Positions 32,301-40,884 of a DNA stretch of 64,000 bases are shown here, one piece after another. The stretch is from NCBI GenBank assembly GCA_003313425.1, contig NHZP01000007.1, positions 372,001 to 436,000 of the forward strand. The letters are read 5' to 3'. The notes beneath the pieces are model-generated. The model was not told where the DNA came from. It ran no database searches and worked only from the letters and a program-made list of their open reading frames with translations. The translations under genes were made by a program, and so were the position numbers. Origin of the DNA: Pseudopyrenochaeta lycopersici. Lineage: Eukaryota > Ascomycota > Dothideomycetes > Pleosporales > Pseudopyrenochaetaceae. How positions within the stretch are numbered: the first letter of the stretch is position 1; the number at the start of each line of letters is the position of its first letter.

Positions 32301-33036
32301 CTACACGCAGGAGAACTGGTCAACACTCCTGCCTATTATTATGGGAGCGATCAACAACCGAGAGGCATCATCTACAGGACTAAGCCCTTTTTTCTTTATG
32401 CACGGATACCATAACGAGCCAATACAGCTTGTTGAAGAGCGCACAATCCAGGACCGAACAAAGAAGGATGGCGAAGTACTAGCAGAAGATTTCCTTAAAA
32501 GACTTCAAGACGCAACAGAATGGGCCCAAGCTGCAATAGCTATGGCACAGGAGAAACAACAACACCAAGCTAACAGAACCCGAACAGCAGCACCGCAGTA
32601 CAAGGAGGGAGACTGGGTATTCCTTAACCTGAGGAATGTAAAAACATCAAGACCCTCGAAGAAGCTAGACTGGTTGCATGGCAAGTACCGAGTTGTACGA
32701 CAAGTTAGCTCCCACGCATATAAGCTTGACGTTCCTGGTAGGATACATCCCGTTTTCCACGTTGATGTACTACGGCCTGCACCAAACGATCCCCTCCCAT
32801 CCCAGAAGACTGGGGACAGCCAACCAGGGCCCTTACTTATTGACGGAGAGGAAGCCTGGCTAGTTGAGCGAATATTAGACGAAAGGGCTACAAGGCGGGG
32901 CCGAAGACACTTTAAAGAAGCACGTGTGAAGTGGGTTGACTATGCGGACCCAACCTGGGAGCCAGTTGAGAATGTGCGTAAGACTGAGGCATGGAAGCTA
33001 TGGACGAAGACGCGCAGAAAGGGAGGAGGGGGGTAA
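29350..33036 (+). CDS. pol: Retrotransposon Pol polyprotein (protease, RT, RNase H, integrase, chromodomain)
   Basis: Open without a stop from 29350 to the TAA at 33034-33036, in the same frame as gag. There is no ATG at its start (the first usable codon would be a GTG at 29356), so it is probably made as Gag-Pol. Residue numbers count from 29356. The order is: protease active site VDSG (D37); RT with YIDD (404-407); RNase H starting near EADSSG (D555); integrase zinc finger (HDSHITGH...CEVCG); catalytic D870, D931 and E967, the last two separated by exactly 35 residues; and a C-terminal chromodomain WLVERILDER...VKWVDY...TWEPVENV (about 1163-1207). All key residues are present, so the enzyme set looks functional. 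The stop codon directly abuts the 3' LTR. Confidence 0.93.
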   Translation, partial: DYVAAQREWKEEGRAKMDGDPFLVDVRLNGTDFVTGLVDSGCLCYSAISERLFQSLRLPSLKIAPRRLEGAAGKNAESTTILNTITYASIDIDGHQQERIFFYVVPGLTYDLILGNPWLEDADVTISTRRGCLDIGVSGIRVWNRKKTLRRPPQFKAAQLIASAFLAEVRRNRRKNRQEGINLDTGVYAVSIADIEKALKPRKRSDPKVKLPPHYQKWLKAFDQHLAEKLPPHREGVDLHIEIEKDQNGSEKTIPWGPLYGMGREELLVLRKTLTELLDKEFIRASNSPAAAPVLMVKKPGGGVRFCVDYRGLNNITKKDRYPLPLFTETLRNVAKARWFTKLDVIAAFHKIRLAKGEEWKTAFRTRYGLFEWRVVPFGLTGAPAAFQRYINSVLQDYLDDFVSAYIDDILIYSSGSLQDHRQKVGRVLQRLMDAGLQIDIDKCEFETKRVKYLGYIIEAEVGIRVDPDKIAAIRDWATPSSVKAVRGFIGFANFYRVFIPEFSDIAEPLTNLTRKDVPFRWDEACQEAFEKIKELLITAPILAHFDPEKETLLEADSSGHATGGLLLQKDKNSNWQPVAYYSKKHSATEANYPIHDKELLAIVRCLEAWEPELHMVKHFTILTDHKNLKYFYTERQLSERQVRWSEFLSRFNFTLEWKPGKMMGKPDALSRREQDLPANYDDERLRSRFKRLFQNKHLRNTQVLSLASSLTNIDFAKSVRLFEDDQMQELWHKSRQQDKLYRELTTLVIRKERNLPVDLQKEKSVSMAECSVDERGLLRFRGRIWIPNCEPLRTQIIQNIHDSHITGHPGRDLTYAILSRQFFWSGAASDVRQFVRNCEVCGRNTIWRETKKGLLKPMPIPERIWGEISIDFITDLPLSGRDNAPSCMVLTDRLTKGVELESMHDLSAEAVAQRLFERHYPIHGIPTAITSDRGPQFVSDLWRYFCRLLNIEQRLSTAYHPQTDGATERMNQEIEKMIRIWATYTQENWSTLLPIIMGAINNREASSTGLSPFFFMHGYHNEPIQLVEERTIQDRTKKDGEVLAEDFLKRLQDATEWAQAAIAMAQEKQQHQANRTRTAAPQYKEGDWVFLNLRNVKTSRPSKKLDWLHGKYRVVRQVSSHAYKLDVPGRIHPVFHVDVLRPAPNDPLPSQKTGDSQPGPLLIDGEEAWLVERILDERATRRGRRHFKEARVKWVDYADPTWEPVENVRKTEAWKLWTKTRRKGGGG
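33016..33033 (+). promoter_or_regulatory. Polypurine tract
   Basis: A purine run (AGAAAGGGAGGAGGGGGG) just before TAA and the 3' LTR is the expected plus-strand primer. It doubles as the last pol codons (RKGGGG). Confidence 0.8.
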
Positions 33037-33209
33037 TGTAACGGGCTAGGCCAGTGCTCGAGGCTGCGCCGTCGTGCACGGATATACGGCTCGTGCACGG
33101 AAAACTTTGTACCTCGCGTGGCACCCAATTCTCCTCTTTTCTTCCTATCTTGGTTGTAGATAGCATCTGGACTAGATAGCTGGAATCCAGTTACTAGAGA
33201 CCGCTCACA
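33037..33209 (+). repeat. 3' LTR
   Basis: 173 bp, identical by eye to the 5' LTR, and followed by the target duplication GTCGG. Confidence 0.95.
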
Positions 33210-33497
33210 GTCGGGGTCAAGCAAGGCAGCGCACTCGACCTGGTAAGTGAAAGTACAAACACAAAATGCTTAGACGGCTAACCTGGCAGCCGATGCTCAC
33301 TGAACAATCAATTGAGTGTCCCTTTGGCAAACTGCCTGAAGCTGGATTACTTCTACGTTCTCGAGGCATGATATGACACCCAATATACACGCTACACCAA
33401 ATGTACCAATCACATCATGTCAGGACGCTCCACATGCTAAGTCGAATTGTTTCCACTGTTGAATCCAGAAGCTTGGTACTATACGGAAAGAAACACA
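33210..33497. other. Spacer after the retrotransposon, with an intron-like segment
   Basis: 33243-33248 is a GTAAGT donor, GCTAAC branch-like sequence follows and CTGGCAG ends the segment near 33290. A short open frame is present on both sides once the element is removed (see findings). No gene is firmly supported. Confidence 0.4.
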
Positions 33498-34129
33498 TCA
33501 TAAAGTTTTCTCTGCGATAGGTTTCCACTCATCGATCGGCCTATCTGTAGGCACCAAAACTACTCGTCCTCCTTCCCAGCCACCTAAATCCCCTTCTCCG
33601 TTGAAGTTGATTCCGACACCTTTTGCCAACTCCTTCACTGCTGACAGACTCTCCGCATCTATCTGAGGGCAATCATGACTTCAAGGACTTAGCGTACATC
33701 TCGGACGAAATAGCAATAAGACACATACTACAACAAGCTCAAATGCGGAGTATACTCCTCTCTGACCCACATACTCGCTTCCTCCACTTTCTCAAATCCT
33801 TTGACCTGTTGCCTATAGGGCAATACTAACTTCTTTAAGGCATTGTTCTTGTCACACTCGATATAAAGTTTCCGGAAAAAGACGTCTTGACTGTCTAGCT
33901 TCATAAACTTGACCGGTATCTTCACATCATGTTGAAAGTCCAAAGAGTCAAGCCACTTCTGAGGTTCTGAGCCATAGGAGCTTGGGTGGATATCGGAGGT
34001 CAGAGTGACGTGTGGGAGGAAGCGGTGGGGGGAATCAAAGTGTGCTGATGTCTTGTCGATGAGCGAAGGAAGGAGGGCGTTGAGGGGATGGTCTGTGGGT
34101 GGCAACAGCCAAAGTGATGAGCCCGGCAT
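33498..34129 (-). CDS. cpd1: 2',3'-cyclic-nucleotide 3'-phosphodiesterase, 2H superfamily (Cpd1-like)
   Basis: Exon 1 is 34129-33729 (GTATGT donor) and exon 2 is 33678-33498, joined in phase 2 over a 50-bp intron; the product is 193 residues. The two H-x-T/S catalytic motifs of 2H phosphoesterases are HVTL (residues 40-43) and HLSL (129-132). The join creates HLSLLYHDCPQID, and the protein ends with GRVVLVPTDRPIDEWKPIAE, a typical fungal C-terminus for this family. The yeast homologue Cpd1 hydrolyses ADP-ribose 1'',2''-cyclic phosphate produced during tRNA splicing. The start SSLWLLPP matches the usual N-terminal strand. It is convergent with the retrotransposon. Confidence 0.85.
33679..33728 (-). 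other. Intron in cpd1
   Basis: 50 bp, GTATGT donor and TTGAAG acceptor, phase 2. It is chosen because it alone restores the conserved residues after the second HxS motif. Confidence 0.78.
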
Positions 34130-34424
34130 CTCTGTTCGATATGTTTGTTGGAGTTCAATTCATGATATTGCAATTCTCTGGTCGATGGTGGTTGCACATG
34201 TTGAGATGATCTGCGCTAATTGGTCGCTTGCGCCACATGTGGCTGATGGCCCCGCATCGTTCATCCCAGCCCGTGTCTGACGTTGAGCAACCACGACAAG
34301 CATGTGAAAGCCCGCACTGGGCCCGAGGAACAGCATCACGCTTGCTCAATGGCTCCACGTCTCCGAAGACCCGACAAATGATAATGCGACATTTCATCTT
34401 ACGTCGCTGTCAGCCGATCTGACT

Positions 34425-36410
34425 ATGTCTGGAGCAATTGCTGCGCTGCTGAACGCGCTGTGGAGCTTCTTTAGCTGTGTTTTTGATGTTGCCTTCTTTT
34501 GGCAGAGGGTGCGTCTACTTTCTACATTTAGCTGTTTAGCAATCTTGAATCATCTTCACTACCTCAGGACGGGATGCTAACATGTTGAAGAAACTGTACG
34601 CATGGTGGACGCAGAAGAGCAAGAGGGATCTCCTACTTGAGGCCATCGCAAATGCGCGGCTGTTCGAGGAGTGGGAGGCTTCCGCGTTCAAGCTCGATGA
34701 ATGCCTTGATTATGATTTGTGGTATGTCTTTTCGTCTCACCTGACTTCATTTTACCTTCCTTATCACGCGACGTCTGTTAACTATAATGATTACAGGCGG
34801 CAGACTGCGATTAGCAAAGATTACGACCACCGCCTCATCCACCAGCGTCTCTCAGCCATTTACGAAGCCCAAGAAGATAATGATATCCTCGGCCTCATCA
34901 GCCTCCTCCGCAGCGGTCTCGTCCGCAATCTTGGGAACATAACAGCCCCGAAGTTGTACAACCGAGCATATGCTGGGACCAAACTCCTTATCGAGGATTA
35001 TGTCACACAAGTTGCATACGCAATCGAGACCCTTACGCAATACCCTACGTCGACGAGCTCTGACACAGGTTTGACGAACCAGGCGAAGCTGGATGTGCTA
35101 CATGATACGAGACAGGCGTTTGGGAGGTCGGTGCTGGTGCTCCAAGGTGGACAAGTGTTCGGAATATGTCACTTGGGTGTCGTCAAGGCGCTACATCTAC
35201 GCGGTCTACTACCTCGTATTATTGCTGGAACCGCTACAGGCGCCCTAATTGCTGCATTGGTTGGCGTCCATACCGAGGACGAGTTGCTGGACTTTCTGAA
35301 TGGCAAGAATATCGATCTATCAGCATTTACAAATCGGCCATACAGGACTGGAGCCGGCGGAAGTGGATGGTTTCAAACACTTACACGGCGTGTCAAGCGT
35401 TGGTGGAGAGAGGGTCACTTTTTAGATGTCGCAGTGCTGGAGCAGGTCTTAAGGGCCAACGTTGGGGATTTGACATTCGAGGAGGCCTACATGAGGACGA
35501 AGAGGGTTTTGAACATCACGGTCACGACTAGCGGTGGTGGCGGTGTGCCGAATCTACTCAACTACCTAACAGCTCCGAATGTTGTAAGTGCCTACCTTCT
35601 ATTCATTCAAGCAAGCACAAGACTGACATCATCTAGCTCATCTGGTCAGCGGCGCTTGCATCAAACGCTACATCCTCTTCGACACTCTACCACTCTGTAA
35701 CGATGATGTGCAAAGACGAGAACGATCAGATTGTTCCATGGTCTCCAGCAGCAGGCACAACATTCCGCCCTCATACACATGCGTCGTACCGTGACCGCGA
35801 ATCGCCCCTTCATCGCATAGGCGAGCTGTTCAACGTCAATCATTTCATCGTATCGCAAGCACGGCCTTACTTGGCGCCCTTCCTACGATCTGATTTGCAT
35901 CATCCCAACCCAAAGCAGGACGGCCGCTGGAGGCTTAGTATGCCCATCCTCCGACTCATCGTGTTAGAGATCCAGCATCGACTGCAACAACTTGATGAGT
36001 TAGGCTTGCTTTCTCCATCAATTCGCCGTTTTCTTCTTGATGAGAATATCCCTGGCCCTAGTCTTACTTTAGTCCCAGAACTTACACCAGCCGACTTCTT
36101 CAAACTCCTTGAGAACCCGAACAAGGAGGCAATTGATTATTGGATACTGCGCGGTGAGCGGAGTGTTTGGCCCGCGGTCACAGCACTAAAGATTAGATGT
36201 GCAATCGAAGTCGAGCTGGATCGAGGATACCAGCTGGTCAGGCGCCGCAAGCCGTTTGAACATGCTGGCAGTAGCAGTGGTAGTAGCTTAAGAAAAAGTG
36301 GCAGCAGAGGTGAAGTGTATTCAGCGCACGGGTACGAAGCTGACACTAAGAATGGGCGAGCAAGTAGAAGAGCACGGGCTGCAAGCTTTGGTGGAGGTGT
36401 CATCTCATGA
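34425..36410 (+). CDS. Patatin-like phospholipase-family protein (Tgl-type), catalytic Ser apparently replaced
   Basis: Exons 34425-34508, 34591-34721, 34797-35583 and 35637-36410 give 591 residues. A hydrophobic N-terminal segment (IAALLNALWSFFSCVFDVAF) suggests membrane or lipid-droplet anchoring. A DUF3336-like helical region follows (ARLFEEWEASAFKLDECLDY to TAPKLYNRAYAGTKLLIEDY). The patatin core begins SVLVLQGGQVFGICHLGVVK (oxyanion glycine loop). In Tgl3/4/5 and plant SDP1 the nucleophile elbow is GxSxG; here it reads GTATG (from GGA ACC GCT ACA GGC), with Ala at the Ser position. The segment before RIGELFNVNHFIVSQARPYL has SYRDRESPLH instead of a DG(G/S/A) catalytic Asp motif. The family is clear. 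Hydrolase activity is doubtful. Confidence 0.8.
34509..34590 (+). other. First intron of the patatin-family gene
   Basis: 82 bp, GTGCGT donor, a GCTAAC branch site at 34576-34581 and acceptor GAAG at 34590. It links a hydrophobic first exon in phase 0. If it is not used, translation could begin at the ATG at 34582. Confidence 0.6.
34722..34796 (+). other. 75-bp stopless intron in the patatin-family gene
   Basis: GTATGT donor and TTACAG acceptor. The length is a multiple of three and it contains no in-frame stop, so retention would add 25 residues rather than truncate the protein. Confidence 0.75.
35584..35636 (+). other. Third intron of the patatin-family gene
   Basis: 53 bp, GTAAGT donor and ATCTAG acceptor. 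The join makes LTAPNVLIWSAALASNA, conserved in this family. Confidence 0.85.
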
Positions 36411-36931
36411 TGGTGATGATATTAGAGAGAATTCTTACAAAATGCATGCCTCGTCAATGTATTGTTAATGATGCACATGGTTTAGCATTGAACCAGTCTA
36501 TTACCGTTACTTTCGTGCTCTTCAGTGGAGCCCCATCTACCGTTCTATCAGCAATAAACGGCGTAAAGAGAGCTCCGCCATAGGGCCACAAAATCGCCTT
36601 CCTTTGCTCATTGAGCTACACGTTGATATGCAGCCTGTGCCGCTTATCTATGCAAAGAACATACGATAGAATTGCTTCGTCCGGTGATATCCATGATGTT
36701 CACCTCAGCCTTATCACAATTGCGCGTTAGATCCCGCCTCATGTCCTTTCCGTTGTCACTTTCCCGGCTGTGGTTTTGGACTGCCTTGTTAAGAAAGTCT
36801 CATTTTCTTCATAGCATACATTTAGGCTCATTTTATCCCATCAAGCAGGTCACGCATCAGCATATCGACAAATTGTAAGAGGGACACCCGTTCAGGTGTG
36901 TTCGTGAAGAAATAGCCATTGAATGAAAGCC
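36411..36931. other. Intergenic between convergent genes
   Basis: A 521-bp spacer between the patatin-family and ankyrin genes. No supported feature. Confidence 0.6.
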
Positions 36932-39684
36932 TCATACAGAATTAAGATATGTTTTCAGCATCTCTGCAAGTTCTTGATAGCCATTCATCTGCGCAGTTTC
37001 GATGGCGGTCGAGCCAAAATCTCGTCGATCGTACCAGGACACTACAACAATGTTGAGATTGGCAGGTGCATCGACACGCGCGCCATGCTGTAAGAGAAGT
37101 CGGCACAAAGGCTCATGATTCCAAGCTGCTGCTACGTGTAACGTGAACGGAGTAACTGCGGCGCCTCTTTTCAACAGAAACTCGACCGTGTTGAGAAGGC
37201 CGTTTGGAGTTACGGCGGTGCAGTGGCAGGCTGCTTCGAGACTTGTGTAGCCCTCTTTAGCTGACCTTGCTTCGTTCACCTCTACACCATACACGCCGAC
37301 CAGTAGCTCGATGATTGGTAGCGCGTCATCAAATGCAGAGGCAGCAGATTGAAGTGCAGTTCGACCGCGTATGGGAGGACCAGGTGCGTAAATGTCAGCC
37401 CCAAGACGGATGAGCTCCTTGACGAGGTCCAAGTCATTGAGATACGCGGCTTTTTGCAAAGCCGTACTTGCATAAGGGCGAGAACATGGCCCATTGATGT
37501 GCACTCCATGAGCGACAAGTAAACTCAACATGTCCAGGCTTTGGACTTGGTGAGCAACAGCTAGGTCGTCAACTACAGCATTGACATCAACGCCAAGTTC
37601 CATCAAACGGCCACACACATCGATACGATCCCAGCTTATTGCTGCTTCCAAGGCTTTAGCACCATCTCGTCCCTGAAGGTTGACACCTCTCTGAACAAGA
37701 TAGTTGATCATTGGCAGGTTGCCCAACTGCGCAGCAGCTGATAAAGCAGTGTGTCCAAGATCCTGGCTTCCGGGTTGATTTATATCCGCCCCTTTATCAA
37801 GAAGTTTTTCTACAATGCCGATGTGGCCTGCCCATGACGCTGCTGCAAGGGCGCTTCTGCCTCCAAACGGTCCAACTTCAGAGTTGATTTCGGCGCCTTT
37901 TTCTAGTAAGAAGTTTACAATTTCTTCGTTCCCGACCTCACAAGCTGCCTGTAGTGCTGTTCTGGCGTAGCCACTGCCTGGAGCTGCGTTCACATCTGCG
38001 CCGTTGGCGATTAAAAGCTCGACGACAGCCTTCGGATTCCCTTCCTTGGTGTAGCATGCCTGTTGAAGAGCCGTCCAACCTTGTAAACTTCGGCAGTTTG
38101 GATCAGTATCAGTGTGAAGAAGCAGGTCCCGGACCCATTTCAGATTCCCCTGACCAACAGCTTGGATCAGGGGAAGTCTCGAATAGCCAAAATAATTTGC
38201 GCAAACTTGAATCGGCACTAAATATTCGGTGATATGATGGACCCGCCGGAAGTATCTCTTTTCTACATCAGTATCTGCCAGTTGTGAAGTATGGTCAATC
38301 CTAGTTTCATCTTCCGCAGTGATTCCAACCGGATTTGCATTCCAAACAAGTCGTGATGCCTCCGAGGAACGGGGCGGAAAGAACTTTTCTGGCCAATCAT
38401 CAAGTTCTTCTCGCGTCGGCATTTTCCCCGGGCTTTCTAGCACTGTTTTACGAAAGCTCAGGTTGCAGCTCGGACTGAGTATGTCGTTAGTGAAAACTTC
38501 TAAGGCGTGAGGTAACGTGTCGCCATAAACCCGCCAACACCTACTTGAGGTCTTGAAACGATGCGTCACTGGATTAGGTCTTACCACTTCCTAAAATTTC
38601 GACCCAGGGTATGAAAACCACAGTTGGGACAGCATTCAACATTTTGGACTGAGGAGACCAAGAAATCCCTTGGAGCACGAAATCTTTTTACATCCAGAAT
38701 GCTCATGGATATTTTAGTTCCCGGCTTAACTCCTGTTTGATATAGATGTTGGTAATCGCTTATTGATGGATCGGCTCGCCCCGAAAGAATTGTGCGATCA
38801 TTGGCCTCATCCATTATTTCGAACTCCCCTCTAGCCACTTTTTCGAATCCTGGATGGTCAGAGAACATTATTTTCAGCGTGTCGTGGAATGTTTCGAATG
38901 AACGACAAAGAACAGCGGGAAGAATAATGGAGCGGCCTAATACATCATCGAGCTGCACGTGAGAAGCGACACTATCGCCTACCCAAGGATACCCAAGTGC
39001 TTTTGGCATATTGAGTTGGGTTTTCTGAACAAGTTCGAAAGTTTCGGTAAGGATATTTGAAACCTGGACAACTTGTTTCTCCAGCCGATCGGTATTTTGC
39101 GCTCCTAGTTGTCTTTTGTTAGACAAGTATTAGGACTTGGTGCATTCGTCTTTTAGGCTGCAATATACGCACATATTGATGGCAAGCAAGTACCTGTCGA
39201 ACGCTTCGAGATGTGGACATAGACGATGTTCCAATTTGCGAGCATCTTCCGCGCTATAGAGAGACCACTTGAGTTTTCTAATGGTTTTCTGAGCCTTGTT
39301 TCCTTGGCCGTTGATCAAGCTATTAGTATAGCTTCGAGAATCCATCTGCATTCTCAGTTCTCATCAACCAAAAAAAGGCAAGAAATACGTACAAAACAAG
39401 GTACTACATACCATGAACTGATTCAACAGTTTGTGGCAACGATCGGCATGGAAAAATATGCCATTCATGAAGGCTCGATCGACTTCAAACGTTGTGTGCA
39501 CAGCTGAAGTGGAAACGAAGTTGCTGATCAGGCTTATCGAGGTTTTTAGTGATGTGAGACGTTCAATCAGAGAATTTTATTCTGTAGCTGCACCCCTACA
39601 TTCGCTCAAGGCCATTGCAATCTCATGTGCTAGTCGAGCAAGGGCGATAAAGTCTCCGATGGATATTCCCAATGGTACTGCCAT
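36932..39684 (-). pseudogene. Ankyrin-repeat protein with fungal N-terminal and ubiquitin-like domains; in-frame stop at codon 36
   Basis: Exons by splice phase: 39684-39412, 39345-39173, 39112-38585 and 38540-36932, about 860 codons. Segment 1 (ISIGDFIALARLAHEIAMAL) is the helical N-terminal domain common to fungal STAND and ankyrin proteins. Residues ~200-290 (VQLDDVLGRSIILP...GVKPGTKISMSIL) look like the fungal ULD ubiquitin-like domain, followed by a CPNCG motif near 312. From about 446 to the end are roughly a dozen ankyrin repeats. Codon 36 (39579-39577) is TAA within ...GAATE-stop-NSLIERLTSLKT; the frame and homology-like pattern continue right through it. All downstream exons are open. 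It is either a recent nonsense allele, a gene restarting at a downstream Met (for example in AFMNGIFF), or a sequencing error. Such proteins are often linked to non-self recognition, which is inference. Confidence 0.62.
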
Positions 39685-40128
39685 ATTTCGATTCTTTATG
39701 TTCGTCAACTTAAATTGTAATGCCAAAAACCGGCCTTTAGAGAAAGCTTTTTGTCTGAAATACCCATGCAAAGGATGAAGAACCCCTTAAAACAGCTGTA
39801 GGCTTCACTCGTTGTGAACGAAGGGATCGCGTGTGAGGTGTATCTCTGGCTACTCTTTGTATTTACTTGCGCTCAAACATCTGGCTTTTTAATGGCTAAA
39901 ATGTGAATCGCGATATCTCTGAAACGACGATAAATGATGGATGGTGGAAAAGCCGAGTTTACAGCATCTTGTGGCCTTTCGTGTTGCAATGCTGTCAAGC
40001 GTGGCGCAGCACATGACACACATCCAAACACCCTCAGCCTGGCTCATCCAGGACTCCGCCACAACTCACTCTAGGGGCAGTGTGATAGCGTCATAGCAGA
40101 AATCTAAACGAAATCGTTGGTTCGTTAT
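39685..40128. other. Intergenic upstream of the ankyrin gene
   Basis: A 444-bp spacer presumably containing the ankyrin gene promoter. Nothing else recognised. Confidence 0.55.
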
Positions 40129-40492
40129 CTATTGCGCAGGAGGGGAAGCCCAAGTATGAATGGCAACCTCAGTCACCTTGCCGCTCTCGGGAGCAAGGGT
40201 GATATTAAGAGCCATGAGCTTAAGACTGATCACAATCGGAAGAAACAATTTTGTTAAAGAAATAGATGTAAAGTTTTTGAAACGTATACTTCAAGTTGAT
40301 CGGACTAGATATTTCGGAAAGCACCTCTTGTGAAGTTTGATGTAGTTCCCGAGGACCAGAATCACTAGACCTTGAAGACGGCAAATCTGTAACGACGCGG
40401 TTCCAGCCAGAGCCTTGAAGTGTTAGAATTACCGGTACCAAACTCAGTGATATTGTGAGTAGAAAGCGAGTCCGAGATGTGAGGGTTACATT
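40129..40492 (-). pseudogene. Probable gene remnant (two exons, about 98 codons), unknown family
   Basis: On the minus strand, 40492-40290 and 40225-40129 join in phase 2 over a 64-nt intron-like stretch (GTATAC donor, GATCAG acceptor). The join gives a continuous, protein-like sequence: VTLTSRTRFLLTISLSLVPV, LTLQGSGWNRVV, then LKLMALNITLAPESGKVTEV and a TAG stop. Upstream, the frame is closed by TAA just before CTAACAG and the sequence becomes AT-rich without a coding look, so the 5' part is missing or separated by a long intron. I cannot name the family. It is called a remnant because only a C-terminal-looking piece is present. Confidence 0.35.
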
Positions 40493-40884
40493 CTGTTAGA
40501 CACCGCGATATATGGCTAGTTTATCCTCCGCCTGGTTTGTATTACATTCGAGATATTACGTTACACCCTTTGCACATGTAATGCGCAAAACAAATCTAAA
40601 CACCCCTCTTTCTTATACCACTTTCACTTATAGCCCTTTGTATTTTGTAGTGTCCAGTTGTTACCATATGTGCTCAGCCTTCATTGGAGTTTTTCAAGCA
40701 AGAAAGTCACGCACTCACTATGACCATAAATTTTATAGCCTTCCGAATCGTTCCTGCGCTGCTATAATTGATATATCATGGGTGTAAATTTGAGAGTGTT
40801 TGTGGCACTAGAACCATATATCTTGTACTTGCGGCTGGTTACATCGAAAAGGCTGGGCTGGGCTGAACTCAAGCCACCTTCCAT
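40493..40884. other. Intergenic, AT-rich
   Basis: 392 bp between the remnant and the 3' end of the 389-aa gene. No coding signal seen. Confidence 0.55.

Larger units (their letters stand above)
27978..33209 (+). mobile_element. Complete Ty3/Gypsy chromovirus LTR retrotransposon (Tf1/sushi-like, self-priming type)
   Basis: The element is 5,232 bp. It has 173-bp LTRs (TGTAAC...CTCACA) that appear identical base for base, a 5-bp target duplication, a primer-binding site, gag, pol with protease-RT-RNase H-integrase-chromodomain, and a polypurine tract. The order RT then integrase defines Ty3/Gypsy (Metaviridae). The C-terminal chromodomain defines chromoviruses, which target histone-marked chromatin. 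Identical LTRs mean that insertion is recent. Gag and pol are in the same frame with one UAG between them. No RIP-like degradation is visible inside. Confidence 0.95.
27973..33214 (+). repeat. 5-bp target-site duplication flanking the retrotransposon
   Basis: GTCGG occurs immediately before the 5' LTR (27973-27977) and immediately after the 3' LTR (33210-33214). The 5-bp length is standard for Ty3/Gypsy integrases. Confidence 0.92.

Noticed and set aside
34582..34584. ATG at 34582 as the start of the patatin-family protein
   Set aside because: An upstream exon (34425-34508) splices in phase with a clear branch site and supplies a hydrophobic anchor. It is kept as an alternative only.
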